Source: Lysobacterales bacterium (GTDB lineage: Bacteria; Pseudomonadota; Gammaproteobacteria; Xanthomonadales; BPKI01). Taken from it: DNA of 64,000 nt. Positions 17,320 to 25,365 of the stretch are shown piece by piece. Position 1 is the first letter of the stretch, and each line of letters opens with the position of its first letter. Below the pieces are notes generated by a model, which saw only the letters and a list, made by a program, of their open reading frames with translations, was not told the DNA's origin and did not search any database. The DNA is taken from contig BPKI01000001.1 in the NCBI GenBank assembly GCA_026005055.1, positions 1,488,001-1,552,000 on the forward strand, read 5' to 3'. A program made the translations under genes and the position numbers.

Positions 17320-18438
17320 TCAGCGATCGATACTCCGCCACAGTCCGTTGAGGAACTCGGCGATGGGCGGTGCGAAGCGTTCATGATCGATGAGGAAGGC
17401 ATCGTGCCCCTGCAGCGAGGGAAGTGCATGGAAAACGACTTCACAGCCTGCGGCGCGGAGGTTTTCGGCCAGCTCGCGCTGCTGCTCCAAGGGGTAGAGG
17501 ATGTCCGTGCTCGTGCCCAGCACGAGCGCGCGTTCGAGGCGAGCGCGTGCGAGCGGACGCACCGGATCGCCGGCACCGTGTTCAGCGAGCTCGAACCAAT
17601 CGGAGGCGCGCGAGAGGTAGAGGTAGCAGCAGGGATCGAAGTGATTGGAGAAGGCCGCCGCGCGGTTTTCCAAGTAGGCTTCGACTTCGAATTCACCCAC
17701 CATGCGCGCATCGCCGGAAAGGGCCGACGCAGCGCGCCGCCGACCGAAGCGCTGCCGCCATTCTTCCGGCGATCGGTAGGTGAGCATGCCGAGTTTGCGG
17801 GCATAGAGCATTCCAGGCAGCGGCAGATCCTCGCTCCGGTAGCCGCCGTCGGCGAAGGCGGGATCGGCCAACACCGCCTGCCGTTGCAGCGAACGCAGGG
17901 CGATGGCGAAGGGTCGGGCAGCCGTCGCGGTGGAGATCAGGATCGCGCTTCGGGCCACCCCGGGATGCAGGGCGAGGAGCGCGAGGGCGCTCATTCCGCC
18001 CATCGAGGGTCCGACCAAGGCGGCCAGCCGCTCGATGCCGAGGGACCGCAAAACCTGGAAGCCCGCTTCGGCCACGTCCTCGAGGCTCAGGGGCGGGAAG
18101 CCGAGTCGGTAGGGACGGCCCGTGGCCGGATCGGGCGAGGCTGGGCCGGTCGAGCCGAAACACGAGCCGAGCGAATTCACGCAGAGCACGAACCACCGCT
18201 CGGTGTCGATCGCCTTTCCCGGTCCGATCATGGCTTCCCACCATCCGGGCGAGGGATCCTGCTCCGAACTGGCCGCATGGGCGCTCGGCGAGAGGCCGGT
18301 GAAGACGAGCACGGCGTTGTCCCGTCCGGGGCTGAGGCGGCCCCAGCACTCGAAAGCCACTCGGGCGCCCGAGAGGTACCCGCCGCGGTGAAGCGCGAAG
18401 GGGGAGGGCAGGGGCAGGAAATGGCGAGCGTCCGTCAT
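17320..18438 (-). CDS. metX: Homoserine/serine O-acyltransferase, MetX family
   Basis: A 372-residue alpha/beta hydrolase of the MetX family. The nucleophile Ser145 sits in VGPSMGGMS, Asp312 in TSTDILYP and His345 in QGHDAFL, a complete triad. MetX acetylates homoserine for methionine synthesis. In Xanthomonadales, some family members have been reported to act as succinyltransferases, including on L-serine for cysteine synthesis; which applies here cannot be told from this reading. The family's early NAVLVFTGLSPSAHA and CFGSTGPAS segments are present. The cysteine dioxygenase-like gene follows, so both may belong to a sulfur unit. Confidence 0.9.
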   Translation of the reverse strand: MTDARHFLPLPSPFALHRGGYLSGARVAFECWGRLSPGRDNAVLVFTGLSPSAHAASSEQDPSPGWWEAMIGPGKAIDTERWFVLCVNSLGSCFGSTGPASPDPATGRPYRLGFPPLSLEDVAEAGFQVLRSLGIERLAALVGPSMGGMSALALLALHPGVARSAILISTATAARPFAIALRSLQRQAVLADPAFADGGYRSEDLPLPGMLYARKLGMLTYRSPEEWRQRFGRRRAASALSGDARMVGEFEVEAYLENRAAAFSNHFDPCCYLYLSRASDWFELAEHGAGDPVRPLARARLERALVLGTSTDILYPLEQQRELAENLRAAGCEVVFHALPSLQGHDAFLIDHERFAPPIAEFLNGLWRSIDR

Positions 18439-18520
18439 CGAGCGGGCTTATACCCGAGCGGCCGGGCCGCGACCAGGAGCCGGCCAGGACGCTGCGGCAT
18501 GGCGAAAGAAGCGCTTCGCT

Positions 18521-18526
18521 TAGAAT
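18521..18526 (+). promoter_or_regulatory. Possible -10 element for the crystallin gene
   Basis: TAGAAT lies 28 bp before the chosen GTG start. No strong -35 is visible. Confidence 0.3.
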
Positions 18527-18554
18527 GACCTACGTCTTTTCGGGGAGAGCGACC

Positions 18555-19190
18555 GTGCGGAGAATCCACCTCATCGCCTTGGGCATGCTGCTCCTGAGCG
18601 CGCGCCAGGCGGTCCTCGCGCAGGAGCTCTCGGTCTGCGATCAGGCCCATTTCCAGGGCCGATGCGAGCGTTTTGCGTTCGGCGTGCGCAACCTCAAGGC
18701 CTACGGTTTCAACGATCGCATCGTCAGCGTCGAGATCCTGCGCGGACGCTGGCTGCTGTGCGAACACGCCGACTTTCGCGGCGACTGCATCGTCCTGCGC
18801 AACTCGGTTCCAGACCTCGCCGAGTTCGATCTCGACGCCGCCGTGAGCTCGCTCAGGCCGCTGAGCCGAGGCGAGCGCGGCGGGGAACCGGCCGCGGGCA
18901 TCGAACTCTTCGAGCATGCCGGTTACCGTGGCCGCCAGGCGATCTTCACCGGCGAGATCGCCAATCTCGGGCGCCACGGCTGGAACGACGTGGCCTCCTC
19001 GGTTCGCGTCTTGGGCGGCGCCTGGTTGCTCTGCCGCCATAGCCGTTTCCGCGAGTGCGTAGAGGTAGAGGCGGACCTGCCCAACCTCGGCGCACTCGGC
19101 CTCAACGACGAGATCTCGTCCCTGCGCCCCTTGGGTGTCGCCGACGGCGGCATGCTCCATCGCAAATGGCTCGGCGGGGAAGCGGACTGA
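18555..19190 (+). CDS. Secreted beta/gamma-crystallin protein
   Basis: A 211-residue protein with a signal peptide (cleavage likely after VLA at residue 22) and two beta/gamma-crystallin domains, about 27-103 and 115-193. Each has two Greek-key motifs. The calcium signature (N/D)(N/D)xx(S/T)S occurs as NDVASS (144-149) and NDEISS (184-189), with degenerate copies NDRIVS (53-58) and LDAAVSS (93-99). So it is probably an exported calcium-binding protein; the physiological role of bacterial members is largely unknown. GTG 18555 was preferred over ATG 18525 because GGGGAGAG lies just upstream and the signal peptide starts there. Six of the cysteines could form disulfides. Confidence 0.83.
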   Translation: MRRIHLIALGMLLLSARQAVLAQELSVCDQAHFQGRCERFAFGVRNLKAYGFNDRIVSVEILRGRWLLCEHADFRGDCIVLRNSVPDLAEFDLDAAVSSLRPLSRGERGGEPAAGIELFEHAGYRGRQAIFTGEIANLGRHGWNDVASSVRVLGGAWLLCRHSRFRECVEVEADLPNLGALGLNDEISSLRPLGVADGGMLHRKWLGGEAD

Positions 19191-19205
19191 GCGTCCCACG
19201 CTCAG
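19187..19205. repeat. Inverted repeat at a convergent gene junction
   Basis: CTGAGCGT, CCC, ACGCTCAG: a perfect 8-bp palindrome containing the crystallin stop TGA on one arm and the ccmI stop on the other. It may shield both mRNA ends; it has no T-tract. Confidence 0.6.
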
Positions 19206-20353
19206 GGAAGGACGCGGTCGATCTTGAGCCGGACTCTCTCCCCGGACCGGGTGGAGACCGGTCCGGTCAGGCCCTCGAGATCGCCGCTCTGTGGCTGAGC
19301 GAGCCCACTCCTTGAGACCCTTGCGCCGACCGCGACCCGATCGAAGCGGTCGAGGCTGAGCTCGGGCATCATCGCATCGCCGGCATCCAGCCGGACCTCG
19401 GCCGGAAGATCGGCGACCCGCAGGCGTCGGATCGCGAGAGGCATCCTGCCGCCCTCGGCGGGACGAGCGAAGACGAAGACCGTATCCTCGGGGCGCGCCC
19501 GATTCCGCAGCGAATCGTCGAGTTCGACGAGCACCGTCACCGAACCTGCTGCCACGGGCGCGGACGGGGCCTCGGTCTGGGGCTGCGCAGAAGAGCGTCC
19601 GCGCGCCTCGGCGATCAGCCTTTCGATTTCCGAGCGGACCCCCGGATCCAATGACTGCGAGGTGAGCAGCCGCTCCCAGTCGGCGACCGCCTGCTCGTTG
19701 CGTCCAGCCTGCCGGTGCGCGATGCCGCGCAGCCAGAGCGCGCGTGGATGATCAGGCGCGAGCAGAAGCGCGCGTTCGATCAAGGCCATGGCTTCTCCTT
19801 CGATCATGCGGCCTGGCGCGGCCAAGGCGAGCGCCTCGGCGTATTCGACCATCAAGTCGGGGTGCTCGGGAGCGAGCGCGTAGGCCCGCGCGAGGGCCTC
19901 GCGCGCCTCGGCGAAGCGTTCTAGCGCGCGGTAACTACGTCCGAGCAACACCCAGCCGGCGAGATCGCTCGGATCGCGCTCGAGGCGGGCAGCCAGCTGG
20001 GCCGTCGCGGCGAGCAGATCCGGCATCGTCCGGGCCGGACCGACGTCCTGTGCGCCGCGCATCGCGGATTCATCGGGCGGTCCGGGATAGATCAGCACAG
20101 CCGCGATCGAGAGCGTGGCGAACAGTGAGACGGCGAGCCAAGGTCGCGGCGGGTCGCCGTCGGTGCCGCGCTCCGCCGCGAGCGCCTGCGACTTGAGCTG
20201 ATATTCGGCCTCGTCGAGCACGCCTGCCGCGCGGGCGTGCTCGAGCGCGCGCCGCCGACGAGCCGTGTCGGGTGCCGCGCGTAAGAGCGGCATGAGGAGA
20301 AAGGCGGCGGCGATCAGGATCAGCGCCCCGAAAAGCCCGTATGCGAGACTCAC
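19202..20353 (-). CDS. ccmI: Cytochrome c maturation protein CcmI (TPR apocytochrome chaperone)
   Basis: A 383-residue membrane protein, the last gene of the ccm operon. Two membrane segments (about 3-24 and 73-90) flank a cytoplasmic Leu-zipper-like loop. A periplasmic TPR domain follows (WVLLGRSYRALERFAEAREALARAYAL; RALWLRGIAHRQAGRNEQAVADW). A C-terminal beta domain of about 110 residues ends the protein. CcmI binds apocytochrome c and delivers it to the CcmF/H ligation complex. GTG 20353 overlaps the ccmH stop (GTGA); a TTG two codons earlier is possible but sits too close to the ribosome binding site. Confidence 0.92.
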   Translation of the reverse strand: MSLAYGLFGALILIAAAFLLMPLLRAAPDTARRRRALEHARAAGVLDEAEYQLKSQALAAERGTDGDPPRPWLAVSLFATLSIAAVLIYPGPPDESAMRGAQDVGPARTMPDLLAATAQLAARLERDPSDLAGWVLLGRSYRALERFAEAREALARAYALAPEHPDLMVEYAEALALAAPGRMIEGEAMALIERALLLAPDHPRALWLRGIAHRQAGRNEQAVADWERLLTSQSLDPGVRSEIERLIAEARGRSSAQPQTEAPSAPVAAGSVTVLVELDDSLRNRARPEDTVFVFARPAEGGRMPLAIRRLRVADLPAEVRLDAGDAMMPELSLDRFDRVAVGARVSRSGLAQPQSGDLEGLTGPVSTRSGERVRLKIDRVLP

Positions 20354-20784
20354 CAATCCTCCCCGAGAGGCTGGGAAGCGTCCCTCCGCAACCGGCTTGC
20401 GTTGCGGCGCACCACGACGACGAGGACCGTGAGGCCAGCGAAGAGCACGATGAGGGGACCGAGCCAGAGCGCGAGCGTATCGGCGCGGAATGGGGGCCGG
20501 TAAAGGACGAAATCGGAGTAGCGCTGGACCAGGAACCGCTTGATGTCCTCATCGGCGAGCCCCTCCTGCATCAGCCGCAGCACCTCCCGGCGCAAGTCGG
20601 CGGCCAACGGCGCATCGGAATCGGCGAGGCTCTGATTCTGGCAAACCATGCAACGCAGTTCCGCCGTCAGGCGGCGGAATCGCGCTTCCTCCTCGGCGTC
20701 GCGGAAGGGCAGCGGCTGGATCGCGGCGAGCGCGGTTCCGGCAGCCATGAGCAAAGTCAGCCAAGACCAGGGCCCGGACCTCAC
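20350..20784 (-). CDS. ccmH: Cytochrome c maturation protein CcmH
   Basis: A 144-residue thiol-redox protein of the heme ligation complex. It has a signal-anchor (WSWLTLLMAAGTALAA), then the family motif LRCMVCQNQSLADS with the redox pair Cys45/Cys48, and one C-terminal membrane helix (LGPLIVLFAGLTVLVVVV). It reduces apocytochrome CxxCH cysteines before heme attachment. The start is GTG 20784, overlapping the ccmG stop; an upstream extension would run through ccmG. In this organism CcmH and CcmI are separate proteins. Confidence 0.95.
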   Translation of the reverse strand: MRSGPWSWLTLLMAAGTALAAIQPLPFRDAEEEARFRRLTAELRCMVCQNQSLADSDAPLAADLRREVLRLMQEGLADEDIKRFLVQRYSDFVLYRPPFRADTLALWLGPLIVLFAGLTVLVVVVRRNASRLRRDASQPLGEDW

Positions 20785-21317
20785 GGCGAACTCCCGGCGA
20801 GGAGGGGGAGGATCTCGCGTTCGACGATCTCCGGCGAGAGTGGACCCACCCGCTTGTAGCGCACGATGCCCGCCGCGTCGATGAGGAAGGTCTCCGGAGT
20901 CCCGTAGACGCCCCAATCGATGCCGACCCGGTTGTCGGGATCGAAGGCGATCGCGTGGTAGGGATCACCGAAGCGGTCGAGCCAAGCCAGGGCATCTTCG
21001 CGCCGATCCTTCCAGTTCAGGCCGATCACCGGCACGCCGGCGCGACGGGCGAGCGCGCTCAGGACCGGATGCTCGGCGCGGCAGCTCACGCACCAGCTCG
21101 CCCAGACGTTGAGGATCCAGGGGCGGCCACGGAGGGTTTCACTGTCCACCATCGGCTCGGTTTCGCGCAAAGCGGGCAGGACGAAGGACGGCGCCGGCCG
21201 GCCGAGCAGGGGCGAGGGGACGGTGCCGCGTTCGCGCCCGCGATTGAGCTCGACGCCGGCGAAGAGGATGAGGCCGAGCGAGGCGAAGATCGCAAGAGGC
21301 AGCCAACGTCCGATCAT
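20781..21317 (-). CDS. ccmG: Periplasmic thioredoxin-like CcmG/DsbE
   Basis: A 178-residue membrane-anchored thioredoxin. An N-terminal helix (WLPLAIFASLGLILFAGV) precedes the thioredoxin fold, with the redox motif WCVSC (Cys76, Cys79), then GVYGTPETFLID containing the cis-proline loop. CcmG passes reductant from DsbD/CcdA to the CcmH/apocytochrome cysteines. ATG 21317 overlaps the ccmF stop (ATGA). Confidence 0.96.
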   Translation of the reverse strand: MIGRWLPLAIFASLGLILFAGVELNRGRERGTVPSPLLGRPAPSFVLPALRETEPMVDSETLRGRPWILNVWASWCVSCRAEHPVLSALARRAGVPVIGLNWKDRREDALAWLDRFGDPYHAIAFDPDNRVGIDWGVYGTPETFLIDAAGIVRYKRVGPLSPEIVEREILPLLAGSSP

Positions 21318-23275
21318 GCCGTCGCCTCGGCTGCCCCTGCCGGAACCGTGCCGGGAACGCGAGCGCGCTGCCGGAGGGCGGAGGCGGCGAGAAAACCACC
21401 CACCGCCATCAGCGCCGCCCCGAGCCAGATGAAGCGAACCAGCGGCTTGACGTGGATACGAACCGACCATGCGCCTTCGCCGAGCGGCTCTCCGAGCGAG
21501 ACGTAGAGGTCGCGCCACAGCCCCGGCCGGATCGCCGCTTCCGTCATCACTTGACCGCCCGAGGCGTACGCTCGCTTCTCCGGAAAGAGTTCCGCGACCC
21601 GGCGTTCGCCGCGGAAGACGCTCAGATGCCCGCGATCGGCCTCGAAGTTCGGTCCCCGGCGATGGCCGACGCCATGGAACTGGAAACGCCAGTCGCCGAG
21701 GGTCGCGCTCTCTCCCGGCGCCAGGCGCAGATCCCGTTCGAGGCTCATCGACTCGGTGCCGAAGACCCCGAGCACGAAGAGACCGACGCCAGCGTGAGCG
21801 AGCAGCATCCCGGCCGCCGAGCGATCGAGGCGCGCTCCCGGCGGACGCTCCCGCCAGCGGCGGCGCAATTCGATGCCGATGCCGATCATCACCCAGGCGC
21901 AGGCGAGAAAACCGATCGCCGCACGAAGGGGCCAGCCGAAGGCGCCGACCAGAAAGACGGCGGTCACCAGGGCGAGGATCAGCGCCGGCCAGGCGGGGTG
22001 CAGGCGCGTGAGCAACTCCCGACCATCTTGGCGGCGCCAGCGCACGAGCGGGCCGATGGCGAGGAGGATCACCACCGGTGTCATCAGCGGAACGAAGAGT
22101 GCGGCGAAGTAGGGCGGCCCCACCGAGATGCTGCCCCGCCCGAGGGCCTCATAAGCGAGCGGGTAGAGGGTGCCGATGAGCACCATCGCCGCCGAGGCCG
22201 TGAACAGCAGGTTGTTGGCCAGCAGCAAACTCTCGCGTGACAGCGCCGCGAAACCGCCTCCTGTGGGCACGTGGTGCGCACGAAGGCCGTAGAGCGCCAG
22301 AGAGCCTCCGACCACGATGCCGAGGAAAATGAGTAGGAACAGCCCTCGGCCGGGATCGGAGGCGAAGGCATGGACGCTCGTGAGTACACCGGAGCGCACC
22401 AGGAACGTACCGAGGAGCGAGAGCGAGAAGGCGGCGATGGCGAGAAGCAGGGTCCAGTTGCGGAAGGCGCCTCGCCTTTCGGTCACGATCTGCGAGTGGA
22501 TGAGCGCGGTTCCGACCAGCCAGGGCATAAAGCTCGCGTTTTCGACCGGGTCCCAGAACCACCAGCCGCCCCAGCCGAGCTCGTAGTAGGCCCACCAGCT
22601 TCCGAGGGCGATGCCGATGGTCAGGAAAGACCAGGCGGCGAGTGTCCACGGTCGCGACCAGCGGACCCAGGCGAGATCGGCCCGTCGGTCGAGCAGCGTC
22701 GCGATGGCGAAGGCGAAGGCCACCGAGAAGCCGACGTAGCCCATGTAGAGCATCGGCGGATGGATGATGAGCCCGAAATCCTGAAGGAGCGGGTTGAGAT
22801 CGCGGCCATCGGGTGGCGGTGGCAAGTGCCGCTCGAAGGGATTGGAGGTGAACAGCGTGAAGGCGAGGAAACCCGCGGCGACCATGCCGAGGACCGCGAG
22901 CAGGCGCGCGCGGAAGCCATCCGGTAGCGAGCGACTTCCGAGGGCGACGGCGGCCTGCCATCCGGCCAGCATCAAGGCCCACAGCAGAAGCGAGCCTTCG
23001 TGGGCTCCCCAAACCGCCGAGATGCGGTAATACCAAGGCAGAAGGGAGTTCGAATGGTTGGCGACGTAGAGGACGGAGAAATCTCGCCCCAGAAAGGCGG
23101 CGGTCAGGACGAGATAGGCGAAAGCCACGAAGACCAGCTGCCCAGCAGCGGCGCTCGGGGCCACCGCCATCAGGCGCCGGTCGCCGCGGGCCGCGCCGAT
23201 CAGCGGCAGCGTCGCCTGCGCGCAGGCGAGCAGGAAAGCGAGGATCAGGGCGACATGGCCGAGTTCGGGCAGCAT
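21314..23275 (-). CDS. ccmF: Heme lyase CcmF
   Basis: A 653-residue polytopic inner-membrane protein that ligates heme to apocytochrome c. The WWD heme-handling motif is clear at about residues 234-246 (GGWWFWDPVENAS), with conserved histidines around it (HEGSLLLW; ALIHSQ). About fifteen hydrophobic helices are visible, and a periplasmic domain lies near residues 500-620. The length matches the family (about 650). Start ATG 23275, 21 bp after ccmE. Confidence 0.97.
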   Translation of the reverse strand: MLPELGHVALILAFLLACAQATLPLIGAARGDRRLMAVAPSAAAGQLVFVAFAYLVLTAAFLGRDFSVLYVANHSNSLLPWYYRISAVWGAHEGSLLLWALMLAGWQAAVALGSRSLPDGFRARLLAVLGMVAAGFLAFTLFTSNPFERHLPPPPDGRDLNPLLQDFGLIIHPPMLYMGYVGFSVAFAFAIATLLDRRADLAWVRWSRPWTLAAWSFLTIGIALGSWWAYYELGWGGWWFWDPVENASFMPWLVGTALIHSQIVTERRGAFRNWTLLLAIAAFSLSLLGTFLVRSGVLTSVHAFASDPGRGLFLLIFLGIVVGGSLALYGLRAHHVPTGGGFAALSRESLLLANNLLFTASAAMVLIGTLYPLAYEALGRGSISVGPPYFAALFVPLMTPVVILLAIGPLVRWRRQDGRELLTRLHPAWPALILALVTAVFLVGAFGWPLRAAIGFLACAWVMIGIGIELRRRWRERPPGARLDRSAAGMLLAHAGVGLFVLGVFGTESMSLERDLRLAPGESATLGDWRFQFHGVGHRRGPNFEADRGHLSVFRGERRVAELFPEKRAYASGGQVMTEAAIRPGLWRDLYVSLGEPLGEGAWSVRIHVKPLVRFIWLGAALMAVGGFLAASALRQRARVPGTVPAGAAEATA

Positions 23276-23296
23276 GGCGATCAGGCGAGCCTATGC

Positions 23297-23749
23297 TCAG
23301 GGTGTTGCATCTTCGGCCTCCTTGAGTTGGCGCGCGCGGGCGATCGCCTCGGCGACCTCCTTGGGCACGTAGTTTTCGTCGTGTTTCGCCAGCACTTGAT
23401 CGGCGCGGAATCGCTCGCCTTCGAGCCGGCCGACTGCGATCACGCTCTGCCCCTCGCGGAAGAGGTCGGGGAGGATGCCCTGGTAGTGCACCTCGATCGT
23501 TCGGAAGCGATCCGTGACCGCGAAGCGGACGCCGAGACCCTCGGGCGCACGGGCGAGGCTTCCTTCCGCGACCACGCCTCCCAAGCGGAAGCGCCGATCG
23601 CTCGGCGCCTTGCCACTCTCGACGTCGGTGGGGCTGTAGAAGTGCTGGAGATTTTCTTCGAGCGCGACCAGGATCAGACCGGTCGCGAGGCCGAGCGCGG
23701 TGAGCACGGCGATCAGGAAGGCGAGGCGGCGGCGGCGAAGGGGGTGCAT
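23297..23749 (-). CDS. ccmE: Heme chaperone CcmE
   Basis: A 150-residue membrane-anchored periplasmic OB-fold protein. One N-terminal helix (LAFLIAVLTALGLATGLILVAL) is followed by a beta barrel and the heme-binding motif LAKHDENYVP, in which His123 binds heme covalently and Tyr127 is an axial ligand. CcmE takes heme from CcmC and gives it to CcmF. ATG 23749 has AAGGA upstream and starts one base after the ccmD stop; longer frames overlap ccmD. Confidence 0.96.
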   Translation of the reverse strand: MHPLRRRRLAFLIAVLTALGLATGLILVALEENLQHFYSPTDVESGKAPSDRRFRLGGVVAEGSLARAPEGLGVRFAVTDRFRTIEVHYQGILPDLFREGQSVIAVGRLEGERFRADQVLAKHDENYVPKEVAEAIARARQLKEAEDATP

Positions 23750-23750
23750 G

Positions 23751-23942
23751 TCAATCCTTCGGGGCGGCAGCGCGCCGGGCTTCGCGGGTGAGCCGCGCCG
23801 CGAGCTCCCGTCGCAGACGGCGAGCGGCGAGGTAGGGCTGAACCGCGTCGAAGAGCAGGAGCAGGAAGAAGGCGGCGTAGGCACCGGCCACGAAAGGCCA
23901 GTGCGGCAAGCGCTCCATCAGGATGTCCTCGAGTCCGCTCAC
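23751..23942 (-). CDS. ccmD: Heme exporter protein CcmD
   Basis: A 63-residue single-span membrane protein: PHWPFVAGAYAAFFLLLLFD is the membrane helix, followed by a basic Arg/Ala tail. CcmD holds CcmE to the CcmABC complex and helps release holo-CcmE. It starts at GTG 23942, overlapping the ccmC stop (GTGA). Identification rests on position, size and topology, as CcmD is poorly conserved. Confidence 0.9.
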   Translation of the reverse strand: MSGLEDILMERLPHWPFVAGAYAAFFLLLLFDAVQPYLAARRLRRELAARLTREARRAAAPKD

Positions 23943-24688
23943 AGCCGCCCCTCTCGCCAGAGATCGCGCACCCACTGCTTGTTACTCTCGTTCTCGGCGA
24001 GCATCATCCGAGCACGGGCAAGCACCGCCCAGAGGAAATAGAACTTGGTCGCCAGCGCCATGACGAGCAAAGGCCAGAGCATCTGCGGATGGATGCTCGA
24101 TCCGCTGAGGCGGATGCTCGCCGGCTGGTGAAGGGTGCTCCACCATTCGACCGAGTAACGGATGATCGGAAGATTGACCAAGCCGACCAGGATCAAGACC
24201 GAGGCGGCTCGCGCCGCCCGCCGCGGGTCTTCGATCGTGCGGTAAAGGCCGATCACGCCGAGGTAGAGGAACAGGAGGATCAGCTCGCTGGTCAGCCGCG
24301 CATCCCATACCCAATACGTCCCCCAAGTCGGCCTCCCCCAGAGCGAGCCAGTGAGGAGCGTGATCGCGGTGAAGCACGCGCCGATCGGGGCCGCGGCCAT
24401 CGCGAGCGTCTCGGCCACCTTGGTCCGCCAAACCAGGGCGGCGATCGCCGCGAAAGCCATGAACGCCCAGATCGCGAGGCTCATCCAGGCGGCGGGCACG
24501 TGGATGTAGAGGATGCGGACACTCTCGCCTTGGAGATAGTCGGCCGGCGCATAGACGAGCCCCCAGACCAAGCCGATCCCCCCGCTCAGGATCGCAAGCG
24601 CGAGGGACCACGGCATGATCCTGCCCGCGAGGCGGAAGAAGATCGGCGGCGATGCCAGGCGATGGAATGAGGCGAGCCAGTGCTTCAC
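23939..24688 (-). CDS. ccmC: Heme-handling protein CcmC
   Basis: A 249-residue protein with six membrane helices. The WWD-family motif TWGTYWVWDARLTSE lies near residues 120-134, with flanking histidines in YIHVPAAW and SVEWWSTLHQ. CcmC attaches heme to CcmE. The GTG at 24688, 2 nt after the ccmB stop, was chosen because the sequence from there (HWLASFHRLASPP) aligns with the N-terminus of known CcmC; a longer frame upstream lies over ccmB. Confidence 0.96.
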   Translation of the reverse strand: MKHWLASFHRLASPPIFFRLAGRIMPWSLALAILSGGIGLVWGLVYAPADYLQGESVRILYIHVPAAWMSLAIWAFMAFAAIAALVWRTKVAETLAMAAAPIGACFTAITLLTGSLWGRPTWGTYWVWDARLTSELILLFLYLGVIGLYRTIEDPRRAARAASVLILVGLVNLPIIRYSVEWWSTLHQPASIRLSGSSIHPQMLWPLLVMALATKFYFLWAVLARARMMLAENESNKQWVRDLWREGRL

Positions 24689-24690
24689 GT

Positions 24691-25365
24691 TCAACTCAAG
24701 GCCGCACGGAGCGCTTTCGCGGCGAGCCAGGGGGCGAGCGCGAGCGAAAGGAAGACGCCGGCCGCCAGGAACAAGAGCGGCTGGCGCGGCGAGAGCCCGC
24801 TCGCACCCGCCTCCACGGCCCCCGCCCCGAAGATCAGGACGGGCACGTAGAGCGGCGCCACCAAGAGCACGAGCAGGATACCAGAGCCGCGAAGTCCAAC
24901 GGTCAGCGCGGCGGCGATTCCGCCGATGGCGCTGAGCAAAGGGGTTCCGAGGAGCAGGCCGAGCGCGAGCGTGGGTAAAAGCGCCGGCGGAAGCCCGAGC
25001 CAGAGCGCGAGCAGCGGCAACAGCAGGGCGAGGGGCAAGCCGTGGACGAGCCAGTGCGCGAGGAACTTGCCGGCGACGATGAGGGAGAGCGGGACCGGAG
25101 CGAGCAGGAGCTGATCGAGAACCCCCTCTTCGGCATCGCGGCGGAAGATGTGGTCCAATCCGAGCAAGCCCGCGAGCAGCGCGGCGATCCAAGAAAACCC
25201 GCCGGCGACGATGGCGAGGCGTTCCGACTCCGGGCCCAGCGCGAGCGGCAGCAGAGTCGAGACCAGGGCCGCGAACCAAAGGGGCTGCAGCAGCTCGCCC
25301 GGACGCCGCCAGTAAGCGGCAAGATCGCGTCCGAGGGTCGCGAGGAAAGCCCGAGAGGCGCTCAT
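24691..25365 (-). CDS. ccmB: Heme ABC transporter permease CcmB
   Basis: A 224-residue permease with six hydrophobic helices. The conserved cytoplasmic stretch FRRDAEEGVLDQLLLAPVP is present. With CcmA and CcmC it forms the ABC complex whose ATP hydrolysis releases heme-loaded CcmE. ATG 25365 overlaps the ccmA stop (ATGA). Confidence 0.96.
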   Translation of the reverse strand: MSASRAFLATLGRDLAAYWRRPGELLQPLWFAALVSTLLPLALGPESERLAIVAGGFSWIAALLAGLLGLDHIFRRDAEEGVLDQLLLAPVPLSLIVAGKFLAHWLVHGLPLALLLPLLALWLGLPPALLPTLALGLLLGTPLLSAIGGIAAALTVGLRGSGILLVLLVAPLYVPVLIFGAGAVEAGASGLSPRQPLLFLAAGVFLSLALAPWLAAKALRAALS

